DNA of 59,090 nt from Planctomycetaceae bacterium. GTDB lineage: Bacteria; Planctomycetota; Planctomycetia; Planctomycetales; Planctomycetaceae. The translations under genes were made by a program, and so were the position numbers. Location: NCBI GenBank assembly GCA_029259815.1, contig JAJDEJ010000278.1, positions 1 through 59,090 on the forward strand, in the 5' to 3' direction. The notes below the pieces were generated by a model. That model ran no database searches. It was not told where the DNA came from and saw nothing but the letters and a program-made list of their open reading frames with translations. Shown here in pieces: positions 46,775 to 56,001 of this stretch (the stretch's first letter is position 1; every line of letters starts with the position of its first letter).

Positions 46775-47986
46775 TCAGCGAGTGATCAACAAGCGTGCGG
46801 CCCTCTTGTAGACGGCAGGCTGCTCTTTCTGCAACCGCTCAACAAACTCGCGTGCCGAAGTGAGAGCAGCGACATGCTCATCGTCGGCTTGTTCCAATTC
46901 CACTTGTGAAGCAACGACCATGAAGCTGACGATCGCCCGATCGATGTGTTTGTCCGGCGGGTTCTGATACCGGGCGATCAGATCGTTCGTCACAGTCCAG
47001 TCTTCCCAACGAGCGAGATCGGCGATCGACAGTTCGGGCCTGTGGGTAATCTTCAACTGCTGACGTACTGATTGACGCAGACGCGCCTGCTCGATGCAGC
47101 CATCGCCGTATTCCCAGATAAATCGTAGTGATTCCATCACGGCGAACCGATCACTGGGTGAGCATGACTCCTTCATCAGGAATTCGCGGTCAAACACGTT
47201 CAGTCCGTCTGGACCCGCGAGTAGCAGATACCCGCCCATCACGCCTGCGATGCCGAGGCGGAGTTCACCAGTCGTCTCTAATGCGAGGTCTTCGAGCCGT
47301 TGCCGATCGGTCGCGTCGCCGCAGATGCCGAGGAGCATACCATAGACCCCGAGTTGCCCTTTGATCGGCTGCTTGCCAAACACCCAGCGGCGGAGTTCCT
47401 TGCGAGGCAGCTCATTTCGGAGCGCTGACAGTTCCTCGTAGCGGGCACCAGCGATCACGCTGAAGGCATCTGTCGCGACCATGTCGTCGGACGACTCCAG
47501 ATGCTTGAGTGCATGACGGAGTCGCTTTTCAGCAGAGGCATCCGCCTGCGGCAGACTGTCCACGTAAGACATTCCGATCTCGCTGAGCGGAATGGCCCGA
47601 TCCCACTTGATGACGTCGTCCAACTGGTTACCGGAGATCAAAAAGCGATCGCCCGCTCGTCCGTCCTGGTATCGGTCAATCGTCAGTGACTCGCCCTGCA
47701 TGAGATCGCCCCGCAGAACCTCCACGACCTTAAACGTCGTTGTTGCTCGCACTCCTTCGTCGAGATTGCCGACTTCACCCAACTGCCACTCGACCAGCAA
47801 AGACGTATCCGGCGAATCCATCCGCTCACGCAGCGTGAGCTGCTGACTACCCAGACAGAACGGACACCCCATGAGTCGTTGCGACGACGTCTGCACGAGC
47901 AACGTGAGGCAGCAGAGGAGGAGTATGCAAGCAGAGACCACACGCGTCATCCTCACAAATCGTCCATGGTCTGTCGTGTCGAACAT
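46775..47986 (-). CDS. Secreted CPFC-motif protein, paralogue 2
   Basis: This 403-residue protein of unknown function has a signal-like hydrophobic segment (VVSACILLLCCLTLLVQ), then MGCPFCLGSQQLTLRERMDS right after the likely cleavage site. The rest is alpha-helical, with WQLGEVG, VVEVLRGDLMQGESLTIDRY (a small beta domain), LGIAGVMGGYLLLAGPDG and SIADLARWEDWTVTNDLIAR. It is clearly paralogous over its whole length to the gene just upstream (48032), so the pair arose by duplication. The start at 47986 has AGGAGGAG with good spacing. The CPFC pair could bind metal or form a disulfide. It follows its paralogue by 45 bases. Confidence 0.8.
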   Translation of the reverse strand: MFDTTDHGRFVRMTRVVSACILLLCCLTLLVQTSSQRLMGCPFCLGSQQLTLRERMDSPDTSLLVEWQLGEVGNLDEGVRATTTFKVVEVLRGDLMQGESLTIDRYQDGRAGDRFLISGNQLDDVIKWDRAIPLSEIGMSYVDSLPQADASAEKRLRHALKHLESSDDMVATDAFSVIAGARYEELSALRNELPRKELRRWVFGKQPIKGQLGVYGMLLGICGDATDRQRLEDLALETTGELRLGIAGVMGGYLLLAGPDGLNVFDREFLMKESCSPSDRFAVMESLRFIWEYGDGCIEQARLRQSVRQQLKITHRPELSIADLARWEDWTVTNDLIARYQNPPDKHIDRAIVSFMVVASQVELEQADDEHVAALTSAREFVERLQKEQPAVYKRAARLLITR

Positions 47987-48031
47987 CAATTGGTCTCCTC
48001 CTGAAACCACTGAGCCAGGACGCCAGGTCCC

Positions 48032-49222
48032 TCAATTGACAAAGAAGAACCGCTCTGCCTGTTTGACCGTCTTGGGGTCCTGCTCACGAAGCTCTGCGAG
48101 GTACTCCTCGGCTTTCCTGACGTGAGACGAGTCCGCACTCTCTTCTGGCTTGTTCTTCGATGCCACCAACATGTATCGGACGATGGCTCGCTTGATTGAG
48201 GGGATTTCATATCCCGGAGCGTCATACAGACCATACAAGCGGTCGATGATTGACCAGTCTTCCCAGCGTGCAAGGTCTGCGATGACCAGATCGGCTAATT
48301 CTGCGCGATCGAGGAGAATCCGCATCGATTCCCGCAGGCGTTCTTTGTCGATGCGTTGTCCATAGGTCCACATGAATCGCAGCGCCTGCATGGCGGCATA
48401 CGTTTCGCTGAAGGGGACATCGCGATTCGCCAGCTTTTGCTCGTTGATGATGGCGAGCCCATCCTCCCCCGTCAGCAAGAGATAACCGCCCATCACGCCG
48501 TCGATGCCCAGGCGGAAGTCGTCGCTTTTGTGCAGAATTTTCTGCTCCATCAATTCGGCGTCTTCAGACGTGCCGCACAGTCCGAGAAGCAGGCCGTACA
48601 GACCCAGGCGGGTGGGGGCGACGTCGGGATCGGAAAGCCATTCGCGAACCTTCTCGCGGGGGAGTTGACCGGCCAGCGGGACGATGTCCTTGTAGGGAGC
48701 ATTCGCAAACTCAGCATACGCATCATTCGAGATGAGTTCGTCCGGATATTCGAGAAACTGCACGAAGTAACTCAGTCGTACGAGAGCAGTCGCCTCCGGA
48801 GAGGGAGTCTGGCGAACATAGTTGAAGCCTGTCTCGGTGATCTCGATGGGGCTGCCCCACTCGAGTTCGGTCCCCTTCGTGCCGAGGAGCAGGAATAAAT
48901 CACCCTCTTTACCGGCACGATAGCGAGGCAGCGTGATGCTGTCCCCCTTCTCCAGTCCGTTATCTCCGGCATTAATGACCTCGACCACTGTGTACTCGGT
49001 GGAGCCGATGTCGCCCGCTTCGCTGTCGCCCTGGGTCCCCTTTGCCCATTGCACGAGTGCACCGGCATCCGCCTGAGCGACTTGCTCTGAGAGCGTGAGG
49101 GAGGGAGCCGAGCAGAACGGGCAAGCTGGTGCGACCCTCGTCACGAAAACACTTATCGCAACAGTCACAATGAATGCGGCCATCACTGTCTGGATTCGCC
49201 GATGTTGGCGGACTGATGTCAT
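48032..49222 (-). CDS. Secreted CPFC-motif protein, paralogue 1
   Basis: This protein of 396 residues has a signal peptide (VMAAFIVTVAISVFVTRVAP), after which comes ACPFCSAPSLTLSEQVAQAD. A beta region (VVEVINAGDNGLEKGDSITL) and helical repeats follow, with WLSDPDVAPTRLGLYGLLLG, LGIDGVMGGYLLLTGEDG and VIADLARWEDWSIIDRLYGL. It aligns end to end with the next gene. Family members are known to me only as planctomycete hypotheticals. I chose the ATG at 49222 (GAGGA seven bases upstream); an ATG at 49240 also has an AGGA and cannot be excluded. The DUF3299 genes lie upstream in the same direction. Confidence 0.8.
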   Translation of the reverse strand: MTSVRQHRRIQTVMAAFIVTVAISVFVTRVAPACPFCSAPSLTLSEQVAQADAGALVQWAKGTQGDSEAGDIGSTEYTVVEVINAGDNGLEKGDSITLPRYRAGKEGDLFLLLGTKGTELEWGSPIEITETGFNYVRQTPSPEATALVRLSYFVQFLEYPDELISNDAYAEFANAPYKDIVPLAGQLPREKVREWLSDPDVAPTRLGLYGLLLGLCGTSEDAELMEQKILHKSDDFRLGIDGVMGGYLLLTGEDGLAIINEQKLANRDVPFSETYAAMQALRFMWTYGQRIDKERLRESMRILLDRAELADLVIADLARWEDWSIIDRLYGLYDAPGYEIPSIKRAIVRYMLVASKNKPEESADSSHVRKAEEYLAELREQDPKTVKQAERFFFVN

Positions 49223-49286
49223 GCCTGATTCCTCACTCATTTTTCTTATCCTCAAACATCGCGTCCAGGCTTCTCTGGCACAATTG

Positions 49287-50210
49287 TCAATTGCCGAGCA
49301 GAATGGAGTCTTCCAGGAGATAGAGCTGAAACAACTCGTCTCCATCCGCTTCCGGGTCGATGTTGAAAACTCCTTCAACGTCGAAAGCCCGGCCTTCAAT
49401 GTAGTCTGCGGTGACCCCGTCTCGCATATAGACCTGAATGTGGTCGTAAATCTTGGCACCCGGCCCAAAACAACACTCCTGATTATCGCGGACGAGAACG
49501 AACGTCCTCAAACCTGTCGAAAGAAACGTGGGGTACATGAATCCTCGGATGCGAATTCGCCGGCCTTCCAGTCCAGCTAACCAATCGGGGAAATACTCGT
49601 CCGGGTTGATCGGGACCGGTTCCATATTGAGGATGTCGAGCAGATTGATGTCATCGTAGGAGACCCGGATCGCGTCTGCGTCACCTTCTGCTGTGAACGA
49701 CTTCTCAGGGATGAGCAGTTTGATCTCCCGCTGCTCGACTGGTTCATCTGCCAGAGCGAGAAGATTGGGGTCTCCCGCCGGGAGGTCATTCGGTGGACCA
49801 CTCTCTGCGTCACTCGCCAACTCAGGCGTGATTGGTTCGTTCTCTGAGGGAAATGTTCCATTCTCTGTGAGATCGCTGGCTGCAATGCCGCCCTCGCTTG
49901 AGTTGTCGGATTTTCGTTGCGGGTCACCTTTCCAGTTATCGGTTACTGGCGGAAGTTCTGGCGTGGCAATCGATGGCGATTCGTTTCTCTCTGCGATGGC
50001 ATCGACACTCGACTGCTGATCGACGACCTCAGCGGCCTCAGCTGAGCCGTCTCCGACTGTGTTATCACCACTGCGATCAGACTGTTCGAGACTCTGATAG
50101 GTCTGATACTCATCACCGGCGTTGTCCGTGCAACCCATCAATGTCAGACACATCAGGCAGCCCAGAGACAGGCACAGCTTGAACACCAGGCGATCCTTCA
50201 GAGATGGCAT
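49287..50210 (-). CDS. DUF3299 lipoprotein
   Basis: This 307-residue protein has a lipobox (LTLMGC, Cys27), a long low-complexity acidic linker (about residues 28-170, rich in Ser, Glu, Asp and Pro) and a C-terminal DUF3299 domain. The domain shows RRIRIRGFMYPTFLSTGLRT, LVRDNQECCFGPGAKIYDHI and a final VEGVFNIDPEADGDELFQLY. The CCFG cysteines are conserved with the neighbouring gene and may bind metal. Family function is unknown; members are often near ABC-type export genes, but none is seen here. GGGAG lies before the ATG at 50210. It is 48 bases from the upstream DUF3299 gene and 64 from the CPFC gene. Confidence 0.85.
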   Translation of the reverse strand: MPSLKDRLVFKLCLSLGCLMCLTLMGCTDNAGDEYQTYQSLEQSDRSGDNTVGDGSAEAAEVVDQQSSVDAIAERNESPSIATPELPPVTDNWKGDPQRKSDNSSEGGIAASDLTENGTFPSENEPITPELASDAESGPPNDLPAGDPNLLALADEPVEQREIKLLIPEKSFTAEGDADAIRVSYDDINLLDILNMEPVPINPDEYFPDWLAGLEGRRIRIRGFMYPTFLSTGLRTFVLVRDNQECCFGPGAKIYDHIQVYMRDGVTADYIEGRAFDVEGVFNIDPEADGDELFQLYLLEDSILLGN

Positions 50211-50258
50211 TCGACATTCTCCCTCATCGAGTCCGGGGTCGCTTCGACATGTGGCCAT

Positions 50259-51008
50259 TCAGAATGAGGTCTGTGCTTCTGAGAAGTGGTCCGCTTCGAA
50301 GACAAACAATGCTTCCAGGTTCCCGCCCTGATAGTTGGGATTGATCTTGAGTTTGCCGGCAACGGCGACCCGGTGAGGACTGTATTCGATTCCCTCGGGA
50401 ATCAGCACGTTAATCATATCCTGCAAGTCGGGCTGTCCACCAAAGCAGCACTGTCCGCTGTCCTTGAGCATCAGGAATTCGGTGATGTCAAACTGCTGTT
50501 GGGTCGGGTACATGAACCCCTTCAAGAAAATCGGCTTGCCCATCAAGGCCATCACATCGGGGTGCACATCCTGAATTCCCTCTTCGGTGACAAATCCCTT
50601 TTGAGAGATGTCTCGCGAAAAACTGACTCGTTCGTAACCTTCCGGGACTTCATGCTCGTAAAGATAAAACTGACGGGCGGACCCACCGATGGCAGAGGTG
50701 CTACAAAGCAGCAAGCCGATGATGGCGAATTTCATGCCGGCGAAGGCACCCTTCGAACGACCGATCTTCCAACAGGCGACCAGGCTGACAACGGTGCCAA
50801 TCACGGCCAGAATAATGCCAAACAAGCCGAAGTACGCCAGCAATGCACACAGGCCCAACACGGCGCTGACCGGGGCGACCACAGGCATTGGCACATAGTC
50901 AAACTGTCCGTAGGTCGGATCGTGTGTGATTTGGATGTCAGCGGGGATCGGTGCAGGATCAGACTCAGAGGATTTCACGTCGTCGAGGGCGTCCATGATT
51001 TGTGACAT
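50259..51008 (-). CDS. DUF3299-like membrane protein
   Basis: This 249-residue protein has two or three membrane helices (VVAPVSAVLGLCALLAYFGL, FGIILAVIGTVVSLVACW, MKFAIIGLLLCSTSAIGG; residues about 40-110), resembling the DUF4190-type membrane module. A DUF3299-like domain follows: KPIFLKGFMYPTQQQFDITE, MLKDSGQCCFGGQPDLQDMI and VAVAGKLKINPNYQGGNLEA. The CCFG motif is shared with the next gene. The ATG at 51008 has GGGAGG upstream at about ten bases, and an ATG three codons earlier lies too close to that motif. It is the first gene of the four-gene minus-strand cluster. The role is unknown. Confidence 0.82.
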   Translation of the reverse strand: MSQIMDALDDVKSSESDPAPIPADIQITHDPTYGQFDYVPMPVVAPVSAVLGLCALLAYFGLFGIILAVIGTVVSLVACWKIGRSKGAFAGMKFAIIGLLLCSTSAIGGSARQFYLYEHEVPEGYERVSFSRDISQKGFVTEEGIQDVHPDVMALMGKPIFLKGFMYPTQQQFDITEFLMLKDSGQCCFGGQPDLQDMINVLIPEGIEYSPHRVAVAGKLKINPNYQGGNLEALFVFEADHFSEAQTSF

Positions 51009-51335
51009 CGCAGGCATGCCTCCCTTGGAAGATAGAACGATTGAGAGCCTCATCGCACTTCGCAACGAAGCCGTCTCCAGAGATACGAAATCCTGCCCGC
51101 AGGCAGGGCGCAAAATGACACGGAAATTATACTCGATCCCCCGCTCGAGCATACAACTCCGTCTCCCTCAAATCAGCGAGATTGAGGAAGTTCGTCATCC
51201 CAAACGATTACAAGGTTTAGGGAATCAGGAGACGGCTGATGGGTCGGATTACGCCGATTTCGCCAGTCTGTGGACGCTACGAGACCGGTGCCCTACTGTG
51301 TCCCCACTCTCAGAATCACCAATCAGGATCGGCCC

Positions 51336-52292
51336 ATGCAAGCCTGCGTACTCACTGCCAATGGCCCTCAATTCGAAGCAGATTACCCCACCCCACCTTG
51401 TGGCGAGGGGGAGGTCCCGGTCCGTGTGATCACTGCCGGGATCTGCGAGACAGACCTGCAATTGATTCAAGGATACATGGGGTTTCAAGGTGTGCTGGGG
51501 CACGAGTTCGTCGGAGTGGCCGAGGATGGCCCGTTTGAAGGTCAGCGCGTCGTCGGAGAGATCAATTGCTCCTGTCGCGATTGTGAATGGTGCAACGCCG
51601 ATCTGGCGAACCACTGCCCACACCGCAGCGTCCTCGGCATCCTCGATCATGACGGTGCCTTCGCTCAGACCGTGAACGTCCCCCAGGAGAACCTGCATCT
51701 TGTACCCGACAACGTCTCGGATGATGAAGCGGTCTTCACCGAGCCACTGGCAGCTGCGTTTCAAATCCCGACGCAACTCGACCTCGACAGTTTCGACTCT
51801 GCCGTGGTGCTTGGTGACGGACGACTGGGAAATCTGTGTGCTCAGGTCATCTCCCAAGCCGGTTGCGATGTCACAGTCATCGGCAAACACGAGGAGAAGC
51901 TGAGCATCATCGATGAACTGGGCATCGCGACGGCACTGTTGTCCGATGTCGTGCTCGAACGGACGGCTGACCTCGTTGTCGACTGCACCGGCTCTCCGAC
52001 CGGTTTGACAACGGCGTGTCAACTCCTCCGTCCGCGAGGCACGATCGTGCTCAAGACGACGATTGCAGGCGATTCCGGTCCTTCGCTCGCGCCTGTCGTC
52101 ATCGACGAGATGACTCTGATCGGCTCACGCTGCGGTCCATTCGATACGGCACTCCAAGCGCTGGAGAGCAATGCGATTCACGTCACCCCGTTAATCTCGA
52201 CGCGGTTCCGGCTCCGGGAAGTCGAGAAGGCACTGACTGCCGCACGAACCTCTCCCAACCTCAAAGTCCTGTTGGACATTTCGTCTGGGTAA
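51336..52292 (+). CDS. Zinc-type alcohol dehydrogenase (MDR family)
   Basis: This 318-residue medium-chain dehydrogenase has the catalytic-zinc Cys in TAGICETDLQLIQGY, GHEFVGVAEDGPFEGQRVVG, and the structural-zinc cysteines in INCSCRDCEWCNADLANHCP. The Rossmann segment is VVLGDGRLGNLCAQVISQAG. The protein is shorter than usual by about 20 residues. It probably oxidises an alcohol or polyol with NAD(P), but the substrate is unknown. The ATG at 51336 follows AGGATCGGCCC. It stands alone between the DUF3299 cluster (divergent) and purE (convergent). It might act on acetaldehyde from the PDC at 2.7 kb, which is speculative. Confidence 0.9.
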   Translation: MQACVLTANGPQFEADYPTPPCGEGEVPVRVITAGICETDLQLIQGYMGFQGVLGHEFVGVAEDGPFEGQRVVGEINCSCRDCEWCNADLANHCPHRSVLGILDHDGAFAQTVNVPQENLHLVPDNVSDDEAVFTEPLAAAFQIPTQLDLDSFDSAVVLGDGRLGNLCAQVISQAGCDVTVIGKHEEKLSIIDELGIATALLSDVVLERTADLVVDCTGSPTGLTTACQLLRPRGTIVLKTTIAGDSGPSLAPVVIDEMTLIGSRCGPFDTALQALESNAIHVTPLISTRFRLREVEKALTAARTSPNLKVLLDISSG

Positions 52293-52469
52293 GTATCCAA
52301 GGCGTTAGAACGCACTGAGTGGAACGTCAAAGCTTGATTTTCGGGTGGCGGGGTCAGGAGCGCAGCGGATGGCCCCGATGTGTGCACGCGGAATGTCAGG
52401 GCCATCCCGTTGGTCTGGCCCTGCCACACAACCCGAATTCTTAGCAGTGACGCACCACTGATGACGAAA

Positions 52470-52982
52470 TTACTCCAGCGATTCGCTGAGGATCTGATCG
52501 GTCTGTTCCTGACGGTAGGCCTTGAGTTTTTCACGTAGTTCGGGTCGTTTGCCGGCAAGAATACTCACCGACAGCAGCGCGGCGTTCACCGCTCCGGCTT
52601 TGCCAATGGCCAGTGTGCCTACCGGAATTCCGCGCGGCATCTGTACCGTCGCCAACAGGGAATCCAAACCGTCGAGGGACCACGCCTGCATGGGCACTCC
52701 CAACACAGGCAACACGGTATGAGCCGCCATCACCCCCGCCAAGTGAGCCGCTCCGCCTGCGGCCGCGACGATCACTTCGATGCCCCGTTCCTCGGCCGTG
52801 CTCGCAAATTCGGTCGCTTGATGGGGTGTGCGATGTGCGGAGAGCACACGGCAGTCGGACGTGATCCCGAACTTCTCCAGCATGTCGCGGCAATGAGACA
52901 TCGTGCCCCAGTCCGACTTGCTCCCCATGACAATCCCGACCAGTGGCTGCGTCCCCTCACTCACGGCTGACTCCTTGTTCAT
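52470..52982 (-). CDS. purE: N5-carboxyaminoimidazole ribonucleotide mutase
   Basis: This 170-residue protein is a class I PurE, which rearranges N5-CAIR to CAIR in purine synthesis. It shows VGIVMGSKSDWGTMSHCRDM, CRVLSAHRTPHQATEFASTA, VIVAAAGGAAHLAGVMAAHT and GVPMQAWSLDGLDSLLATVQ, which hold the substrate-binding and catalytic His and Ser. Length is normal. No purK is adjacent in the window. It is convergent with the dehydrogenase gene. Confidence 0.96.
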   Translation of the reverse strand: MNKESAVSEGTQPLVGIVMGSKSDWGTMSHCRDMLEKFGITSDCRVLSAHRTPHQATEFASTAEERGIEVIVAAAGGAAHLAGVMAAHTVLPVLGVPMQAWSLDGLDSLLATVQMPRGIPVGTLAIGKAGAVNAALLSVSILAGKRPELREKLKAYRQEQTDQILSESLE

Positions 52983-53583
52983 TCTTTTTCATGTTTAATC
53001 GTCGCGATTCGGGAGTCTACCGAACCTCCGCCAGATTTTCATTGCTCGTGGTTTCAAAGTTGGGGAAGTGTCGGCGATGACGCTTGAGAGACTTTGAAAG
53101 AGTCCTCCAGACACGCTTCGCCAGTCAGAGCCGCGTTCGTTGAATCTGCCGCTGAAAAATCCCCCACCATTTGACGGAGGCACCCCTGTTCGTGATTTCT
53201 TCTAAGATCGGGTGGTCGATTATCGACTTGGTATGTCAGAAAAACAGGGTTTCATTGAAATACCCAACGAATCCTCGGCGGCCTCTCATTACTCGTCGTG
53301 GCCAAAGCTGTTTCAGCTGAGTGAACAGACAACCCGGGTCAGAGAGAGACTTCGTGAGACAAAACTTCCCGTGTTCGTGCTCAACGGACATTTGATGGCG
53401 AGTTGAGATTGATCGTGGAAGGTTGAAGACCCGATAACCATTGAAAGCAGAGTCGTGAGACCATTTTCATGGTCTCTGTGCAGGAGCTTGTTCGAGGAAT
53501 GACCTCTGCCTGCGGAAAGGTCCTCCTGCATGACACCTGAAGAACAACTTCCGAGTTGCTCCAGTGGTTTGAAAACCTGCTCA
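52983..53583. other. Intergenic region, possible short ORF only
   Basis: A 600-base stretch between the purE start and the symporter stop. The plus strand has a 57-codon frame from an ATG at 53233 to 53406 (MSEKQGFIEIPNESS, then TTRVRERLRETKLPVFVL). It looks protein-like in places, but I recognise no family and its upstream bases hold no strong ribosome site. It may be a gene fragment. A small hairpin GACCATTTTCATGGTC lies at 53459-53474. Otherwise nothing is seen. Confidence 0.35.
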
Positions 53584-55083
53584 TTACAGGTCCATGACAG
53601 CTTCGATGTCCTCATCCAATTGAGGGGGTTTCGAGATCAGCGAGATGCTGACGAAGAGTGTGAGCGACAGTAGAAGTGACAGGGCACCCACGTCGAAGCC
53701 CCACGGCAACTGCACCTGGAAGAACTTCAGGCCAAAGTTCACTGACAGGCTTGTGATAATGGCGACGTTGGCCGCGAGCGGAGTCGCGCGTTTCCAGTTG
53801 AAGCCGATCGCCACAGTCGGCACGAGCGCCGCTGCAAACGTCCCCCAGCCAAAGGCTCCCAACAGAGCGACCATGCGTTCGCCCGCGTAGAGGCTGAACA
53901 GCGAGGCGAGCACAGCAATCAGCACGGTCGCTGTCCGTGCCCAGAAGAGTTCGTTGCCCAGTGATTGCCCTCGAATGGCACGCGGGATGTCGTGAACGAC
54001 GGCTGCCGCTCCGATGTTCAGAAAGCTGTCTGCTGTCGACATAATGGCCGCCAGCAGCCCGGCGAAGACGAGGCCGGCTAATACCGGATTCGTGTAGCTC
54101 TGCAGAAACTGGGGCGCCGCCGAATCGGCATTCACGAGGTCGGGGTGATTGCCCTGGAGCACCAACGCCCTCATTGCCAGACCAATGCTGATCCACAACA
54201 AGGCGGTGAACGAGTAGCCGATGATCGAGAGCGGCAGCATGTGTCGGATGTCGGACACTTTTTTGGTCATCATCATTTTGGTGACCACGTGCGGCTGCCC
54301 GGCACCACCCAACGCAAAGACAAAGTACCACGACAACGAACCAATGATCCCAATCGTGCCCCAGGGGCTGATCGACGCCGGATCGTCCTGCACGAGTGTC
54401 TCAGACATCCCGCGAAATCCTCCGTCGACCGCCGACATGGCTGCCCAGCACACGAGCACCGCCGCCACGACCATCATGATGCCCTGAACCACGTCCGTGT
54501 ACACACCGGCGATGATGCCTCCAGTCACACAGTAGAAGACTAACACCGCACAGGAGACGGCGACGCAGACTTCAAGGGGTATGCCAGACTCAGAGACGTA
54601 GGTACCTAGAATGTCGTCGAGCAGATTCTTCAGGACGGTCGCCATCGCACGGATCTGTGCTGCCAGATAACCGATGACTCCCAGCAGGATCGCCACCGCC
54701 GCCCAGAACGCGGTGCTGCGACTGCCATATCTCGCACCGACCGCATCCGGCAGAGAGATGGAGTCGCGAAGTTCGGCGAACAGGCGGATGCGAGTTGCGA
54801 TGAGATGGAACGACAGCGCAAACCCGACAGTCGTGCAGACCACCATCCAAATCGAACTCATCCCCATGCGATAGACGAGACCGGGGCCGCCGACGAATCC
54901 GAAGCCGCTCATCGTGCTGGAGAAGACCGCGACACTCGTCACGAGAATCCCCAGACTGCGGCCCGCCATGAAAAAGTCATGGGAGTTTTTCGTTCGTCGC
55001 ATGGCCCACAGCCCCACCCCGATGCACATCAGCATGTACAGGGCAACGCTGCCGAGGATGATCTGCGAACGATAGGCTTCCAT
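53584..55083 (-). CDS. Sodium:solute symporter (SSS family)
   Basis: This 499-residue polytopic protein has about 13 membrane helices and matches the SSS family: LWAMRRTKNSHDFFMAGRSL, VFSSTMSGFGFVGGPGLVYR, GGIIAGVYTDVVQGIMMVVA, LGGAGQPHVVTKMMMTKKVS, and the sodium-site region GLLAAIMSTADSFLNIGAAA. It imports a solute with Na+, and the substrate (proline, sugar, carboxylate or other) cannot be decided. Length is normal. It starts 27 bases after the stop of a small membrane protein on the same strand, which probably is its partner. Confidence 0.93.
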   Translation of the reverse strand: MEAYRSQIILGSVALYMLMCIGVGLWAMRRTKNSHDFFMAGRSLGILVTSVAVFSSTMSGFGFVGGPGLVYRMGMSSIWMVVCTTVGFALSFHLIATRIRLFAELRDSISLPDAVGARYGSRSTAFWAAVAILLGVIGYLAAQIRAMATVLKNLLDDILGTYVSESGIPLEVCVAVSCAVLVFYCVTGGIIAGVYTDVVQGIMMVVAAVLVCWAAMSAVDGGFRGMSETLVQDDPASISPWGTIGIIGSLSWYFVFALGGAGQPHVVTKMMMTKKVSDIRHMLPLSIIGYSFTALLWISIGLAMRALVLQGNHPDLVNADSAAPQFLQSYTNPVLAGLVFAGLLAAIMSTADSFLNIGAAAVVHDIPRAIRGQSLGNELFWARTATVLIAVLASLFSLYAGERMVALLGAFGWGTFAAALVPTVAIGFNWKRATPLAANVAIITSLSVNFGLKFFQVQLPWGFDVGALSLLLSLTLFVSISLISKPPQLDEDIEAVMDL

Positions 55084-55110
55084 AAGTGGGGCGTCTGTCT
55101 CCTGGACCGG

Positions 55111-55668
55111 CTAGGCTCGGTCCGCTGCTGTCTCGGGGGATGTTGATGTTTGCTTGCGATTGGCAGCGACGAGTTCTTCGAATCGGGACATGGCAACCGG
55201 CGGGATGATCCAGCGTTGGAATCCGATCATGTACGCCAATACAAACACCAACGGCGCAGACCAGATTCCGAACAGCATCCATGTTGTCGCGGCAGGAAAC
55301 CAACCAATGAAAGCCACCTGTTCGCTACGAACAGCGGCGCGGTCGGCGAGCACCATCATTGTCATCGCGCCCGCATAGAGCAGCGTCCCCACAGCGAATA
55401 GCAGGAGGAGCACCCCACGTCCCTGAGATGTCGTGCGTGTGATTCCCAAGGTCATGCAGGTCACAAAGAACCCGACCTGCGTCAGGCCAAACAGCCAACC
55501 AAGCATGAGAATTCGATCTGATGGAGGAGTCGGACTCCCCTGCAACATGGCGACGGAGTCTCCATGCGGTACGCCATGTCCTCCTGCAGGCTCGGGAGTC
55601 GTGAGAGCTAACCCCACGACGCAGCACATCAATAGTAACCAGAACAGGAGCAGACGTTCAGCGCTCAT
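55111..55668 (-). CDS. Four-helix membrane protein, probable symporter partner
   Basis: This 185-residue protein has four hydrophobic segments: LLLFWLLLMCCVVGLAL, LMLGWLFGLTQVGFFVTCMT, VLLLLFAVGTLLYAGAMTMM and TTWMLFGIWSAPLVFVLAYM. A basic C-terminal tail (SRFEELVAANRKQT) follows. I recognise no named family. It precedes the SSS gene by 27 bases, in the way small membrane subunits accompany some sodium symporters, so a helper role is inferred. The ATG at 55668 has AGAGAAG upstream; the frame stays open 21 codons further. Confidence 0.75.
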   Translation of the reverse strand: MSAERLLLFWLLLMCCVVGLALTTPEPAGGHGVPHGDSVAMLQGSPTPPSDRILMLGWLFGLTQVGFFVTCMTLGITRTTSQGRGVLLLLFAVGTLLYAGAMTMMVLADRAAVRSEQVAFIGWFPAATTWMLFGIWSAPLVFVLAYMIGFQRWIIPPVAMSRFEELVAANRKQTSTSPETAADRA

Positions 55669-56001
55669 GCAACTTCTCTGTTCGGGATTGGACGGGAAGG
55701 GAGAGCACCATTTCAGACGGACGACGTTCATTCGTCAACCCGCAGCCCTCTTGGCAACGTGTCGCTTCTGGAGAAAGGTGGCGACGACCGATCGACGGAT
55801 TACTGTTCACCAATCTCGCGGGAATCGCTCTGGGTCAAGCTGACACATGTGCGAATCGACGGAGTTTTGGGAGAGTCGAACCGGATTTTGGGGAAGATTT
55901 GCTCAATCAGAGTGTTTAAGATGCGGACAGTCAGGGGTAGCCGTCAACGGGAAACGGTTGCATTGACGTGTCACAGCAGCCGACGAAAAAGGGGAGGCAA
56001 C
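55669..56001. other. Divergent intergenic region
   Basis: This 333-base gap separates the membrane protein from the WD40-caspase gene. The plus strand is open in the caspase frame back to 55759, but that part shows no signal peptide or similarity. GGGGAGG at 55991-55997 is the likely ribosome site for the ATG at 56002. Promoters for both genes should lie here. Confidence 0.5.

Noticed and set aside
52178-52558. Minus-strand frame downstream of purE
   Set aside because: Overlaps the end of purE and the dehydrogenase in other frames and shows no family similarity.
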